DNA of 64,000 nucleotides, from the NCBI RefSeq assembly GCF_002813325.1, contig NZ_PHUG01000001.1:1178001-1242000 (forward strand), read 5' to 3'. Made by a program: the position numbers and the translations under genes. This document shows, one piece after another, positions 41,427 to 50,675 of the stretch. Source of the stretch: Janthinobacterium sp. 64 (GTDB lineage: Bacteria; Pseudomonadota; Gammaproteobacteria; Burkholderiales; Burkholderiaceae_D). Position 1 is the stretch's first letter, and every line of letters begins with the position of its first letter. Under the pieces are notes generated by a model, which worked only from the letters and a program-made list of their open reading frames with translations, made no database searches and was not told where the DNA came from.

Positions 41427-41463
41427 GTAGGTCGGGTTAGCGCGCAGCGCGTAAGCCGACAAC
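41427..41463. repeat. single REP-like element
   Basis: The unit starts GTAGGTCGG and ends CCGACAAC, with GTTAGCGCG / CGCGTAAGC arms inside. It is a diverged copy of the units at 13359-13450, placed directly after the aldolase stop. Confidence 0.75.
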
Positions 41464-41499
41464 TTCCGCGCTACCACAAAGTAAAACCCTTGAAAGGCT

Positions 41500-41565
41500 G
41501 GGGTCAGTCCCTGCGGGATCGGAATGTCCGCCATTGGCGCACATTCCCCCGAAGGGTCTGACCCC
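41500..41565. repeat. nested palindromic element with GGGGTCAG / CTGACCCC ends
   Basis: Outer 8-bp arms at 41500-41507 and 41558-41565 enclose a second inverted repeat, GGAATGT (41521-41527) and ACATTCC (41541-41547). The element can fold as one long hairpin. It lies between the aldolase and fadL. Confidence 0.7.
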
Positions 41566-41578
41566 CATGCACCCAAAA

Positions 41579-41604
41579 AAAAGCGCCCGAAGGCGCTTTT
41601 TTTC
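41579..41604 (-). terminator. intrinsic terminator of fadL
   Basis: AAAGCGCC-CGAA-GGCGCTTT, flanked by further A and T runs, makes a strong bidirectional terminator 35 bases after the fadL stop. Confidence 0.9.
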
Positions 41605-41638
41605 TTTCATGGCGGCCGGGTTGGCCGCCACTACCTGC

Positions 41639-43087
41639 TTAGAACTTGTAGTTGTAAGCGAGACCGATCAACTGCATGCGGGTCTTGAACAGGCCCTTGG
41701 TGGTTTCACCGTTGCCGGTGCAGCCATGGGTCACCGGCGAGCAGAGATTCTTGTAGTTGACGTCAGCATCCTTGAAGTCGATATAGCTGTAAGCCAGATC
41801 GAGCGAGGAATTGGCGTTCAGCTTCCAGTTCGCGCCGACCGAGTACTGCATGCGGTCGCTGTCCGGCAAGGCTGGATGGCGCAGCTCGGCGCTGCGCACC
41901 GGTGCCTGGTCATGCGCGATACCGGCGCGCAGCATCAGGCTCTCGCTGTACTTGTAGTTGGTGCCCAGCGACACGCGGTAAGTGTCTTTCCAGTTCTGGC
42001 GAATGCGCTCGGCGCCTTCGGCCGTCGGCGGGAACTGGATGTCCAGATTTTCCAGGCGCGAAGTGCGGGTCCAGGTGACGTCGCCCATCAAGGCCCAACG
42101 ATCATCCATCTGGTGGAAGGCGTTGACCGACAGGGTTTCCGGCGTGCGCAATTCGACCAGCGCCTTCGAGTTGACCTTGCCCGATGCGGCGCTGATGAAG
42201 CCATTCACGGCCGCGTTGTTCGACACTTGCGAGAAGTCCCAGATCGTGTCGCCTTTCAGCTTGTGCGAAATCGACGAACGGTAGGAAATGCCGAAACGCG
42301 TGCCTTCATTAAGCTGGTACAGATAGCCCAAGTTGAAGCCGAAGCCCCAATCGTTTCCATCCATCTTTGCATGACCATCGTTGAGCACGCCCATCAGGGT
42401 GGTCTTCGCAGCACCAGCGGCGGCAAGCCCCTGCTTCAAGGCGATATTATTCAGAAATGCAGCCGATGCTTTAGCTGTATCAGGATTCTGGTTGAGGGTA
42501 TACACGGTCCCCGCCACATCCACTCCCTGACCCAGTTCGGCCTTCATGTATTCCGCCGTGATGCCGAAACCGAACGAGTGGTGCTGGTCCAGTTTGAACG
42601 CCACGGAAGGATTCAGGGCAATGGCTTCGAGCTTGATGTTGGTAATCGCATAGCGGCCATACCAGTCATTGCCATAGTCGAGCTTGGCGCCATATGGCAC
42701 GAACAGACCAGCGCCGACGGTCCATTGATCATTGATCTTTTTGCTGGCATACAGAGCAGGCGCAACCACGGCGTCCGGGGCGTAATCTTTCGCCCCAGTA
42801 AAAGGCTGGCGATTTCCCTTGGAGAACGGTTTCGAACCCGTATCCTGGTAGGTCGAATGCGGCACCACCAAAGTGCCGCCGCCAACGAACTGCGTGCCTT
42901 CCAGGCGCGACAGGCCGGCCGGGTTGTAGAAAATGGTCGACGCGTCGGCCGCTTCGGCGCCGCTGGCGTCGGCCGTGCCCTGGGCTGACACGCTCTGCGA
43001 GCCAAAACGATAGCCGGAAGCCTGGGCGGTGGAAGCGAAGCCGGCACATGCGACGGCGATCAGGAGGGGCAGATATTTATGTTTCAA
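41639..43087 (-). CDS. fadL: FadL/OmpP1-family outer-membrane transporter
   Basis: 482 residues with a signal peptide (to STAQA). The diagnostic mature start is SGYRFGSQSVSAQGTADASGAEAADASTIFYNPAG in outline (NPAG loop). It forms a 14-strand beta-barrel with an N-terminal hatch that admits long-chain fatty acids or other hydrophobic molecules. It ends in a Phe (AYNYKF), the usual outer-membrane sorting signal. A perfect 14-base palindrome lies 142 bases upstream. Another substrate, such as an aromatic hydrocarbon, cannot be excluded. Confidence 0.93.
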   Translation of the reverse strand: MKHKYLPLLIAVACAGFASTAQASGYRFGSQSVSAQGTADASGAEAADASTIFYNPAGLSRLEGTQFVGGGTLVVPHSTYQDTGSKPFSKGNRQPFTGAKDYAPDAVVAPALYASKKINDQWTVGAGLFVPYGAKLDYGNDWYGRYAITNIKLEAIALNPSVAFKLDQHHSFGFGITAEYMKAELGQGVDVAGTVYTLNQNPDTAKASAAFLNNIALKQGLAAAGAAKTTLMGVLNDGHAKMDGNDWGFGFNLGYLYQLNEGTRFGISYRSSISHKLKGDTIWDFSQVSNNAAVNGFISAASGKVNSKALVELRTPETLSVNAFHQMDDRWALMGDVTWTRTSRLENLDIQFPPTAEGAERIRQNWKDTYRVSLGTNYKYSESLMLRAGIAHDQAPVRSAELRHPALPDSDRMQYSVGANWKLNANSSLDLAYSYIDFKDADVNYKNLCSPVTHGCTGNGETTKGLFKTRMQLIGLAYNYKF

Positions 43088-43228
43088 GTTAGTCTCTCTT
43101 TATTATATGAAGTGTCTTCGTCACATTGTCTCGGGTAGCTCAACCTCACCCGTCCTGCACTGTTCTTGCCGCCGTGAACTCCAATTCACTGACGGCATGA
43201 GCGAAGCATATAATATTTTTTGAAAAAA

Positions 43229-43242
43229 AGCGAACGTTCGCT
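43229..43242. promoter_or_regulatory. perfect palindrome upstream of fadL, candidate TetR-type operator
   Basis: AGCGAACGTTCGCT is a perfect 14-base palindrome flanked by A and T runs. On the fadL strand, a TATATG/TATTAT-like -10 lies about 16 bases further on, so the palindrome would cover the -35. The same bases followed by T7 could also act as a short terminator for the gene ending at 43286. Confidence 0.5.
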
Positions 43243-43285
43243 CTTTTTATGAAACAGCGTTGTTTTTCTCTCTCATCACGAGCTT

Positions 43286-46039
43286 CTACAGTGCCAGCGC
43301 AGGCGCTGGAAGCGGTATCAGAAAGCGCTGCTGCATCAGCGCCAGCATCTGTTCGGCCGGCACGGGGCGCGAAATGAAATAGCCCTGCACTTCGTTGCAT
43401 TGCAGCGCGCGCAGGATGTCGAGCTGCTCGCGCGTCTCCACCCCTTCGGCCACCACGCTCATGCCCAGCGCATGGGCCATCGACAGGATGGCGCGCACGA
43501 AGACCTCGCCCTGCTCCGAGCGGCCCAGCTCCATGGTGAAGGCGCGGTCGATCTTCAAGCCATCCATGGCGAACTTCTGCAGCTGCGACAGCGACGAGTA
43601 TCCGGTGCCGAAATCGTCGACCAGCAGGCGCACGCCCAGCGCGCGGATGGCCGACAGCTGCTCCACGGCGCGGTTCTGTTCATCCATCATGGCCGACTCC
43701 GTGATTTCCACCTCGATCAGCCGCGCATCGATCCGGTGGCGCGTCAGTGCGGACGCCAGCACCTGGTGCACGTCGCCGCGGCCGAACTGGCGCGCCGAGA
43801 CGTTGATCGAGACGGGCACCAGTTCCAGCCCGCTCGCCTGCCAGCGCGCCATCTGCAGGCACACCTTTTCGATGACGACTTCGCCCAGCTGCGAAATCAG
43901 GCCGCTGCTCTCGGCTACGGGAATGAATTCCAGCGGCGGCACCATGCCGTGCTGCGGATGGAGCCAGCGCACCAGCGCCTCCATGCTGCACAGCTGGCCG
44001 CTCATGGCGTCGACGCGCGGCTGGTAGACGACGAGGAACTGGTCCTGCTCCAGCGCCGCCACCAGGCTTTGCTCGAGTTCGCGGCGGTTGCGGATGGTTT
44101 CGAACAGTTCCGGCTGGAAGAAGCGGTGATGGCCCTTGCCGGCCACTTTCACCGCATACATGGCGATGTCGGCATTCTTCAGCAGCACTTCCGTATCGGC
44201 CCCGTCGCGCGGATACAGGCTGATGCCGATCGAAGCGCCCATCTTGTGGCGTTCGCTGCCCAGGTAAAACGGCTCGTCGAAGGCGATGGCGATGCGCTGC
44301 GCCACCTGTTCTGCGCGGCTGTCGTCTTCCACCGGGTCGAGCACGACGACGAATTCATCGCCGCCCAGACGCACCACGTGATCGCCCGGCCGCAGCACGG
44401 CCTTCAGGCGCAAGGAGGCGGCGCGCAGCACCTTGTCGCCCTCGGCGTGGCCCTGCGTATCGTTGATATCCTTGAAGCCGTCGAGGTCGATGAACAGCAG
44501 CGCCAGCATCTGCCGCGCGATGGCGGCGCGGCCCAGGGCGCCGGGCAGGAATTGCTGCAGCCAGTAGCGGTTGGGCAAGCCCGTCAAGCCATCTTCATTG
44601 GCCAGGCGGCGCAAGTCGCGCTCGTGCTCTTTGGCCGTGCTGATGTCTTGCAGGGTGACGGCCAGGCGGTCGCCGCTGCGCACCAGGCGCCGGCGTATCC
44701 AGCGCAGCTTGAAGGGATTGCCATCCGGCAGTTCGATCTCTTCCTCGGAAAAGCCGGACTGCATGGCGGCCCGGTAGTTATGGATCAGGTCGCGGAAATA
44801 CGGCTCATGGGCGCGCGACTGCAATCGCATGCCCAGCAATTGTTCGCGGCGCACGCCGAAGTAGCCGGCGCCCGGCTCGTTGCAGTCGACGATCTCGAAG
44901 TCGAGGATGCTGCCATCCGTGCCGCGCAGGGCGGCAATGATGTAAAAGCCGTCGCTCGTGCCTTCGGTGGCCATGCGGTAAGCGTTGCGCACACCTTCGG
45001 ACTGGTGGTGGCGCCATGCCAGGCGCAGCGACAGCACGGTGGCGACGGCGGCAAAGGCCAGCAGCAGCACGGTGACGGCCAGCGCGATGCCGATGTAAAT
45101 GGTGCGCGTTTCTTCGTAGGGGTGCAACATTTCGCCGTCCGACAGGCCGACCACGGCCGTAAACGGATAGGCTTTCAGCGCCTGCCAGCCGACATAGCGG
45201 CTTTGTTTGTCGGAAAAAGCGATCCTGCCGCCCGAATGCATGGCGCCGCTCTCCGTTTCCAGGAAGCTGGTGTCGAGAAACGGCGTGCCTTCACTGTTCT
45301 GTGTCGGCAGGACGCGCGCGCCGAGGCGCGTGCTGAACAGCTCGCCCTCTTCACCCACCATGGCGGACATGCCGAACTTGCCGAAATTGACACTATTATA
45401 GAATTCGCAAAAATAACTGGAATGAAGGGAAATGAGCAGCACGCCGTCAAAATTGCCATCCTCGTCTTCCAGCCGGCGCGTGAAATGCACGAGGCTCTCG
45501 TCGGCGCCGGGCAGCGTGGCCTCGCTGGCTGCATTGGCCTTCCCCAGCGCGATGCGCAGCGCGCTGGAATTGCTGCGCCAGTGGCGCAGCAGGAAATCGC
45601 TGCGCTCGTTGACGCGCAGACGCTGCAACGGCGCCGTGGCCGTCACGGGGTGGCCCTTGCGGTCGAGGATGGCGACGATGGCAAATTGCGGCAAGGCATA
45701 CATGCCCTGCGTCTTCAATTGATCGAGGCGCAACTGGCCGCGCGAGTTTTCCCACTCATACTTGAGCTGCAAGGTCAGCTGGTCCATCTGTTCCAGGGTG
45801 CGCAGCAGATACTGGCCATATGCTTTCGACAAGGAAGACACGCTGTCGAGCGCCTGTTGCTGCGCCACCTTCTTTTCCGCCTCCAGCTGCAGCAAGGTGG
45901 CCGTCCACAGTACCGCGCACAGGACCAGCCCAAGCAGGGGCCAGGCCAGGATCAGGCGCAGGTTAGCCTTGAGAAAATCGGCCCTGCTCATCTCCGCCAC
46001 GGCGCCGTTATTATTATTTACAAATTGTCGCAAGAACAT
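43286..46039 (-). CDS. membrane-bound sensor with PAS, GGDEF and EAL domains
   Basis: 917 residues. A membrane segment (about 26-48), a periplasmic Cache-like region to about 320 and a second segment (LAVTVLLLAFAAVATVL) are followed by PAS, GGDEF and EAL. GGDEF is intact (RLGGDEFVVVL). EAL is intact (SMEALVRW, SINVS, VEITES, DDFGTGYSS, LKIDRAF, AEGVET, VQGYF). The protein could make and degrade c-di-GMP in response to an external ligand. The ATG at 46039 is chosen for its position before the first membrane helix. A TTG at 46084 and an ATG at 45991 are alternatives. Confidence 0.9.
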   Translation of the reverse strand: MFLRQFVNNNNGAVAEMSRADFLKANLRLILAWPLLGLVLCAVLWTATLLQLEAEKKVAQQQALDSVSSLSKAYGQYLLRTLEQMDQLTLQLKYEWENSRGQLRLDQLKTQGMYALPQFAIVAILDRKGHPVTATAPLQRLRVNERSDFLLRHWRSNSSALRIALGKANAASEATLPGADESLVHFTRRLEDEDGNFDGVLLISLHSSYFCEFYNSVNFGKFGMSAMVGEEGELFSTRLGARVLPTQNSEGTPFLDTSFLETESGAMHSGGRIAFSDKQSRYVGWQALKAYPFTAVVGLSDGEMLHPYEETRTIYIGIALAVTVLLLAFAAVATVLSLRLAWRHHQSEGVRNAYRMATEGTSDGFYIIAALRGTDGSILDFEIVDCNEPGAGYFGVRREQLLGMRLQSRAHEPYFRDLIHNYRAAMQSGFSEEEIELPDGNPFKLRWIRRRLVRSGDRLAVTLQDISTAKEHERDLRRLANEDGLTGLPNRYWLQQFLPGALGRAAIARQMLALLFIDLDGFKDINDTQGHAEGDKVLRAASLRLKAVLRPGDHVVRLGGDEFVVVLDPVEDDSRAEQVAQRIAIAFDEPFYLGSERHKMGASIGISLYPRDGADTEVLLKNADIAMYAVKVAGKGHHRFFQPELFETIRNRRELEQSLVAALEQDQFLVVYQPRVDAMSGQLCSMEALVRWLHPQHGMVPPLEFIPVAESSGLISQLGEVVIEKVCLQMARWQASGLELVPVSINVSARQFGRGDVHQVLASALTRHRIDARLIEVEITESAMMDEQNRAVEQLSAIRALGVRLLVDDFGTGYSSLSQLQKFAMDGLKIDRAFTMELGRSEQGEVFVRAILSMAHALGMSVVAEGVETREQLDILRALQCNEVQGYFISRPVPAEQMLALMQQRFLIPLPAPALAL

Positions 46040-46196
46040 CGTCCAGCATCTGCCGTTTCTGTGTATTTCTTGAAGGACACACAAATTACCACAGAGTCAT
46101 GTTTACAGGTGAAACGGCAGCGCATTTATATGTGCGGACGGCAGCCCGCCTGTCGCGCCTGCGTTACAATCACCATCCTTACCGTTGGAGAAATAC

Positions 46197-47171
46197 ATGC
46201 AGCAATATCAAGATTTGATCAAGACCGTGCTCGAAACGGGCAGCTGGCAAGACAACCGCACGGGCATCCGCACCCTGAGCGTGCCGGGCGCCATGATGCG
46301 TTTCGACTTGGCCAACGGCAACTTCCCTGCCGTGACAACCAAGAAACTGGCTTTCAAATCCGTGATCGGCGAATTGTGCGCCTTCCTGCGCGCCTCGCGC
46401 AACGCGGCCGAGTTCCGCGCGCTGGGCTGTAAAGTCTGGGACCAGAACGCCAATGAAAACGCGCAATGGCTGGCCAATCCCTACCGCGAAGGCGAGGATG
46501 ACCTCGGTCCCGTGTACGGCGTGCAATGGCGCCAGTGGCCCGCCTATAAACTGCTGGACGCCGCCCAGCCCGCGCAGATCGCCGACGCGCAAGCGAACGG
46601 CTTTACCTTGATCGCCCCCATAGTCGAGGATGGCGTGCAAAAAGTACTGCTGTACAAGGCCGTCGACCAGTTGCGCGAATGCCTCGATACCATCATGACG
46701 AACCCGGGCAGCCGGCGCATCCTGTTCCACGGCTGGAACCCGGCCGTGCTGGACGCCGTCGCCCTGCCCGCCTGCCACTTGCTGTACCAGTTCATCCCGA
46801 ATGCCAGCACGCGCGAAATCTCGCTGTGTTTATATGTACGCAGCAACGATATCGGCCTGGGCACGCCGTTCAACATCGCCGAAGGCGCGGCCCTGCTGCA
46901 CCTGGTGGCGCGCCTGACGGGCTACACGCCACGCTGGTTCACCTACTTCATCGGCGACGCGCACATCTATGAAAACCACCTCGACATGGTGGAAGAACAA
47001 TTGAAGCGCACACCGTTCCCGGCGCCGCGTTTCGTCATTTCCGAGCGCGTGCCCGACTATGCGAAAACGGGCAAGTACGAGCCGGAATGGCTGGAAAAGA
47101 TCGAGCCGTCGGACTTCTCGCTGGAAGGCTATGAACACCATGCGCCCATCAAGGCGGCGATGGCCGTCTGA
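46197..47171 (+). CDS. thyA: thymidylate synthase
   Basis: 324 residues. It converts dUMP to dTMP with methylene-tetrahydrofolate. The catalytic Cys is in [10 protein letters not shown], and the folate- and dUMP-binding segments [13 protein letters not shown] and [10 protein letters not shown] are present. It is longer than E. coli ThyA (264) because of an insert around residues 90-150, as in several betaproteobacterial homologues. GGAG stands six bases before the ATG. folA, its metabolic partner, is 7.8 kb away rather than adjacent. The stop overlaps the next gene by one base. Confidence 0.95.
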   Translation: MQQYQDLIKTVLETGSWQDNRTGIRTLSVPGAMMRFDLANGNFPAVTTKKLAFKSVIGELCAFLRASRNAAEFRALGCKVWDQNANENAQWLANPYREGEDDLGPVYGVQWRQWPAYKLLDAAQPAQIADAQANGFTLIAPIVEDGVQKVLLYKAVDQLRECLDTIMTNPGSRRILFHGWNPAVLDAVALPACHLLYQFIPNASTREISLCLYVRSNDIGLGTPFNIAEGAALLHLVARLTGYTPRWFTYFIGDAHIYENHLDMVEEQLKRTPFPAPRFVISERVPDYAKTGKYEPEWLEKIEPSDFSLEGYEHHAPIKAAMAV

Positions 47172-48214
47172 TGGCGGTCGCACCGCTGGCTGCGCTGCAC
47201 CGCAAGCTGTTTGACGAAACGGATGGAGTCAAGTTTTCCAAACTGAAAGACCGGCTGCTGAAAAAACACGCCAGCGATGACCGGCTGGCCGTGCTCGATA
47301 TCCTGACGGCGTATGCGCGCGATGGACAACTGCTGCACTGGCGCAGTTTTTTGATGAGCGATATCGTGCATCTGGTGGAAGGCAGTCAACATGCGGCCTT
47401 TTTCGCCTGGGCTCTGGAGCAGCCCGAGCTGGCCTACCGGGCCGTCGATGGCTTGCTGAAAAGCATAGGCGTGGACGCATATGCGCCGCTGGTGGCGCTG
47501 GCAGCGTCCGGCGCCACGCGCCTGGAAGTGCGCGCCAAGGCGATCAAGAGCCTGGCCGTGTTCAGCCGCCAGCCGTTCGATGCGGGCTTGCCTGCCGATC
47601 CCGGCCACTGGAAGGCAGAGCAGCTGCGACTTTGCGCCGTGCTGGCCTGGCAAGCGGATGGCTACCCGGACGGCTTAGGCTACAAGGCGCCCGCCAGGCA
47701 TTTCTCGCTGACCCAGCCACTGTCGCGCCTGGAAAAGGCAGCCGCCTTCCTGGAACGACAACTGGCGCTGCGGCGCCAGCGCGAACAGGACCTGGCGCAA
47801 CCGTCGAACTGGCTGACGGTCGCCAGCGCCGGGGACATGGCCGCCATCGACGCACACTGGGTATTGCCGGAGATATACCGCCGCTTCCTGGAATGGTATT
47901 CGCCGCTGCGCGTGCATGTCGACGGCAAGCGTTTCCCGCAGGGCCTGCACCTGTACGGCGCGGCCGAGCTGGTGAAGGCCCAGCACGGCTACTCCGTCCA
48001 TCCCGAGCGCCATCACGCAATCGCGGGCTGGCCGCCGAAGCTGGTGGTAATTGCCGATGCGGGCGGCGACCCGTACTGCGTGCATCTGGAAGAAAGAAGC
48101 ATCGACGGCGACTTGCCCGTGTACCGCGCCGAACATGGCACGGGAGAATGGCGCTTCGAGCTGCATACGGACGATTTCATCGACTTCCTGCACGAGATCG
48201 CGCTAGCGGCCTAG
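47171..48214 (+). CDS. SMI1/KNR4 (SUKH)-like protein with helical N-terminus
   Basis: 347 residues. Residues 1-215 are helical and HEAT-like. Residues 220-345 resemble the SUKH fold: LPEIYRRFLEWYSPL, then a LYGAAELVKAQ strand, VVIADAGGDPYCVHLEE and TDDFIDFLHEIAL. SUKH proteins are frequent immunity proteins against secreted toxins, but many are cellular. No toxin gene is beside it. The ATG shares one base with the thyA stop (TGATGG). It converges tail to tail with the outer-membrane receptor gene, with a four-base overlap that forms CTAG. Confidence 0.68.
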   Translation: MAVAPLAALHRKLFDETDGVKFSKLKDRLLKKHASDDRLAVLDILTAYARDGQLLHWRSFLMSDIVHLVEGSQHAAFFAWALEQPELAYRAVDGLLKSIGVDAYAPLVALAASGATRLEVRAKAIKSLAVFSRQPFDAGLPADPGHWKAEQLRLCAVLAWQADGYPDGLGYKAPARHFSLTQPLSRLEKAAAFLERQLALRRQREQDLAQPSNWLTVASAGDMAAIDAHWVLPEIYRRFLEWYSPLRVHVDGKRFPQGLHLYGAAELVKAQHGYSVHPERHHAIAGWPPKLVVIADAGGDPYCVHLEERSIDGDLPVYRAEHGTGEWRFELHTDDFIDFLHEIALAA

Positions 48215-50490
48215 CCGGCTTCGCCTCCCGCTCCGCCCGGGCCGGGACCGCCAGGGCCGCCTGGCCCCCGTCCGCCCGGCGGACCGAAGCGCGGTTCCCG
48301 TTCGCCCTCTTTCGCCGCCGAGGTGGCGCCGCCGAGGCGGTAGGACAGCCCCACATAAATCATGCGTCCATCGAAGCGCCGCGTGCTCGTCTCGCGCAGC
48401 GAGGCGCTGTTGATGACGGTTTCCATCTTGTTGCTGCTGAACACATCGGTCACATTCATGACCAGGCTCAGCTGCGGCGTCACCGTGTGGCGCCAGCTCA
48501 CATTCAAGGTATTGTTCGGCGAGCGGTAGCCCTGGCCGGACAGCGTCTTGCCCTGCATTTGCAGGGCCAATTGCAGCTGATTGGCCGCATCGAACTGGTA
48601 ATTGAGGCGCGCGCGGCCGCTCAGGGCATTCGCCGTGCGCGTGCTGCGGTTGCCCAGGTCGTCGGAACTGGTCTGCTGGCTGCGCGCCAGGTTGCCGCTC
48701 GTGTTCAGGGTCAGCGACGGCGTCAGCTTGCCGCTGACGCTGAACTCCAGGCCGCTCGAATGGCTGCCTGCGCCGTTTTCGCGCGTGGTCAAGAGCACAT
48801 TGTCGCTGATAAAGTAGCGGTAATCGACGATGGCGTCCGTGTCGCGCCGGTGGTAGGCGCGCAAGCTGCTTTCCAGGCCCGCGATCTTCGTTTCATAGCC
48901 AATCTCGAAGGAATCCGTCTGCGTGGGTTTCAGCTTGGGGTTGCCGGCCGACACATTGAACTCATCGCGGTAGACCACGTACGGATTCAGGTCGCCCGCG
49001 TTCGGGCGGCGCAGGCGGTGTGCATAGCTGAAGCGCACATTGCTCTCGTCGCTGACCTTGTAGGTGGCGAACAGGCTGGGAATGTAGTTGACGTAATTAT
49101 TATTCGCCTCGATGCCGCTCGTAATCTGGCGCACGTTCAAGTCCGTGTATTCGGCGCGCAAGCCGGCCAGCGCGCCCCAGCGTTCGCTCAGGCGCATCTG
49201 GTAGGAGCCGTACAGCGCGATGGTGCGCTCGTCGAGCTCGAAACGGTTGCTGCGCATGGGGTTGACGGTCTCCGCCAGGCTGGCCGGGTGGATGTCCGTA
49301 TATAAGGTATCGAAACTGCTCTTGTTGTCGGCCACCTTGTAGCCCAGCTTGGCCGTGCCGCCCGCCAGCGGACGCTCGTAGTCGCCGCTGAAGTCGACGA
49401 TGCGGTTGCCCGTCTCGCTATGCTGGCGCGCGCGGCTGTCGAAGGCATGCACGGGCGCGACCGCGTAGGTATTGGCGTAATCGCTGTCGCTCTCGTTGGT
49501 CGACGACGATACGCGCAAGTCGATTTTGAGGGTTTCGCCCGGCAATTCGCCCTTGTGGTCGTAGCGCGCGCCCCAGCTGGCGTTGCGGCTGTCGCCATTG
49601 CGCACGGTGCTGCGCACATAGTCGCCGACGGTGCTGCCCGTGCTGTCGCCGTTGATGTAGCGGTCGAGCGAGCGCTGGTCGTTGCTGCGCCCGTTATACG
49701 ACACGCTGGCGGCCAGGGTGTCATTGGCGTTCAGGTTGTAATTGACGGTGCCGTGCAAGCCCAGCGAGTCATTCAAGCCATTGTTGCTGGATTGCTGGCT
49801 GCTGGGAGCGAACGCGTCTGTGCCGCGTTCCAGGCGTTCGCGGCTGACCTCGCCCACGGAATTGCGGCCGTCGTGGCGCACATTGATGCCACCCTGGTAG
49901 CCCCACGGGCCTTCGTTGTAGGTGCCGGACACGGCACTGTTGTAGCGCCCCGCGATGCCCGCATTCGCGTTGACGGTGGCAAAGCCGCCCGGCTTGCGGT
50001 TGCGCCGCATCACCAGATTCAGGATGGGGCCACCACCGGCCTCGTTGCCGAACTGGGCACCGGGATTGTTGATCACTTCCACCGATTCGATATCGTCGGC
50101 CGCCATGGCGTTCAGGGTGGCGCCGCGCGCATCGCCCTGCAGCATGGCCGACGGCTTGCCATCGATCAAAATCTGCACATTGCTGCTGCCGCGCAAGGAC
50201 ACGGAACCGTCGGGATCGACGGCCACGGACGGTACGTTGTTGAGCGCATCGGCCGCCGTGCCATTGCTGCTGCCCACGTCGGACTTGACGTCGTAGACTT
50301 GCCGGTCGATGCGGCCCGTGGGACGTTCGGCCGTCACGCTGACGGAAGGCGTAGACTCGGCGGCGGGCGCCTTGGCTGGTGCAGGCTTGACGACGGTGTC
50401 GCCGCTGGTGGTCGTGGTTTGGGCCTGGACAGCGGCACCGGAGACGAGCAGGCTGCCGCCCGCCAGACAGTGAAAGAGGATTTTATGCAT
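48211..50490 (-). CDS. TonB-dependent-receptor-like outer-membrane protein, probably iron-related
   Basis: 759 residues with a signal peptide (to AVQAQ). A plug domain (about 60-190) contains ADALNNVPSVAVDPDGSVSLRG, ILIDGKPSA and IESVEVINNPGAQFGNEAGGG. A long beta-barrel of the OMP_b-brl_3 type follows. The barrel ends near YVGLSYRLGG, after which comes a 35-residue Gly/Pro-rich tail instead of the usual terminal aromatic residue. No TonB box was identified. A Fur-box-like sequence at 50584-50604 suggests iron control. Confidence 0.85.
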   Translation of the reverse strand: MHKILFHCLAGGSLLVSGAAVQAQTTTTSGDTVVKPAPAKAPAAESTPSVSVTAERPTGRIDRQVYDVKSDVGSSNGTAADALNNVPSVAVDPDGSVSLRGSSNVQILIDGKPSAMLQGDARGATLNAMAADDIESVEVINNPGAQFGNEAGGGPILNLVMRRNRKPGGFATVNANAGIAGRYNSAVSGTYNEGPWGYQGGINVRHDGRNSVGEVSRERLERGTDAFAPSSQQSSNNGLNDSLGLHGTVNYNLNANDTLAASVSYNGRSNDQRSLDRYINGDSTGSTVGDYVRSTVRNGDSRNASWGARYDHKGELPGETLKIDLRVSSSTNESDSDYANTYAVAPVHAFDSRARQHSETGNRIVDFSGDYERPLAGGTAKLGYKVADNKSSFDTLYTDIHPASLAETVNPMRSNRFELDERTIALYGSYQMRLSERWGALAGLRAEYTDLNVRQITSGIEANNNYVNYIPSLFATYKVSDESNVRFSYAHRLRRPNAGDLNPYVVYRDEFNVSAGNPKLKPTQTDSFEIGYETKIAGLESSLRAYHRRDTDAIVDYRYFISDNVLLTTRENGAGSHSSGLEFSVSGKLTPSLTLNTSGNLARSQQTSSDDLGNRSTRTANALSGRARLNYQFDAANQLQLALQMQGKTLSGQGYRSPNNTLNVSWRHTVTPQLSLVMNVTDVFSSNKMETVINSASLRETSTRRFDGRMIYVGLSYRLGGATSAAKEGEREPRFGPPGGRGPGGPGGPGPGGAGGEAG

Positions 50491-50583
50491 TTGCTTAAAA
50501 AATAATGGAGACGCTACGGATGAGGCGCTACGCCGCGGCGTGAGGGCACAGTGAAAGCATGCCACGACTCCCTTGCGCAAAGC

Positions 50584-50604
50584 AAATGCGAACCATTGTT
50601 ATTT
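50584..50604 (-). promoter_or_regulatory. candidate Fur box upstream of the outer-membrane receptor
   Basis: The sequence AAATGCGAACCATTGTTATTT matches the AATGATAATCATTATC core at 11 of 16 positions. It lies about 95 bases upstream of the receptor start, within the AT-rich promoter region (50575-50640). Confidence 0.45.
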
Positions 50605-50675
50605 ACTTCAATTTACAAATCTCTTGCACTTGTGGTCATACAGCCTCATCCGATGACCTTTGCCCCACCTTTACG

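Noticed and set aside
43400..46432. Very long open frame on the plus strand opposite the membrane GGDEF-EAL gene
   Set aside because: It is the antisense of a gene with clear domain motifs, and its His/Gln/Arg-rich composition is what GC-rich antisense frames give.
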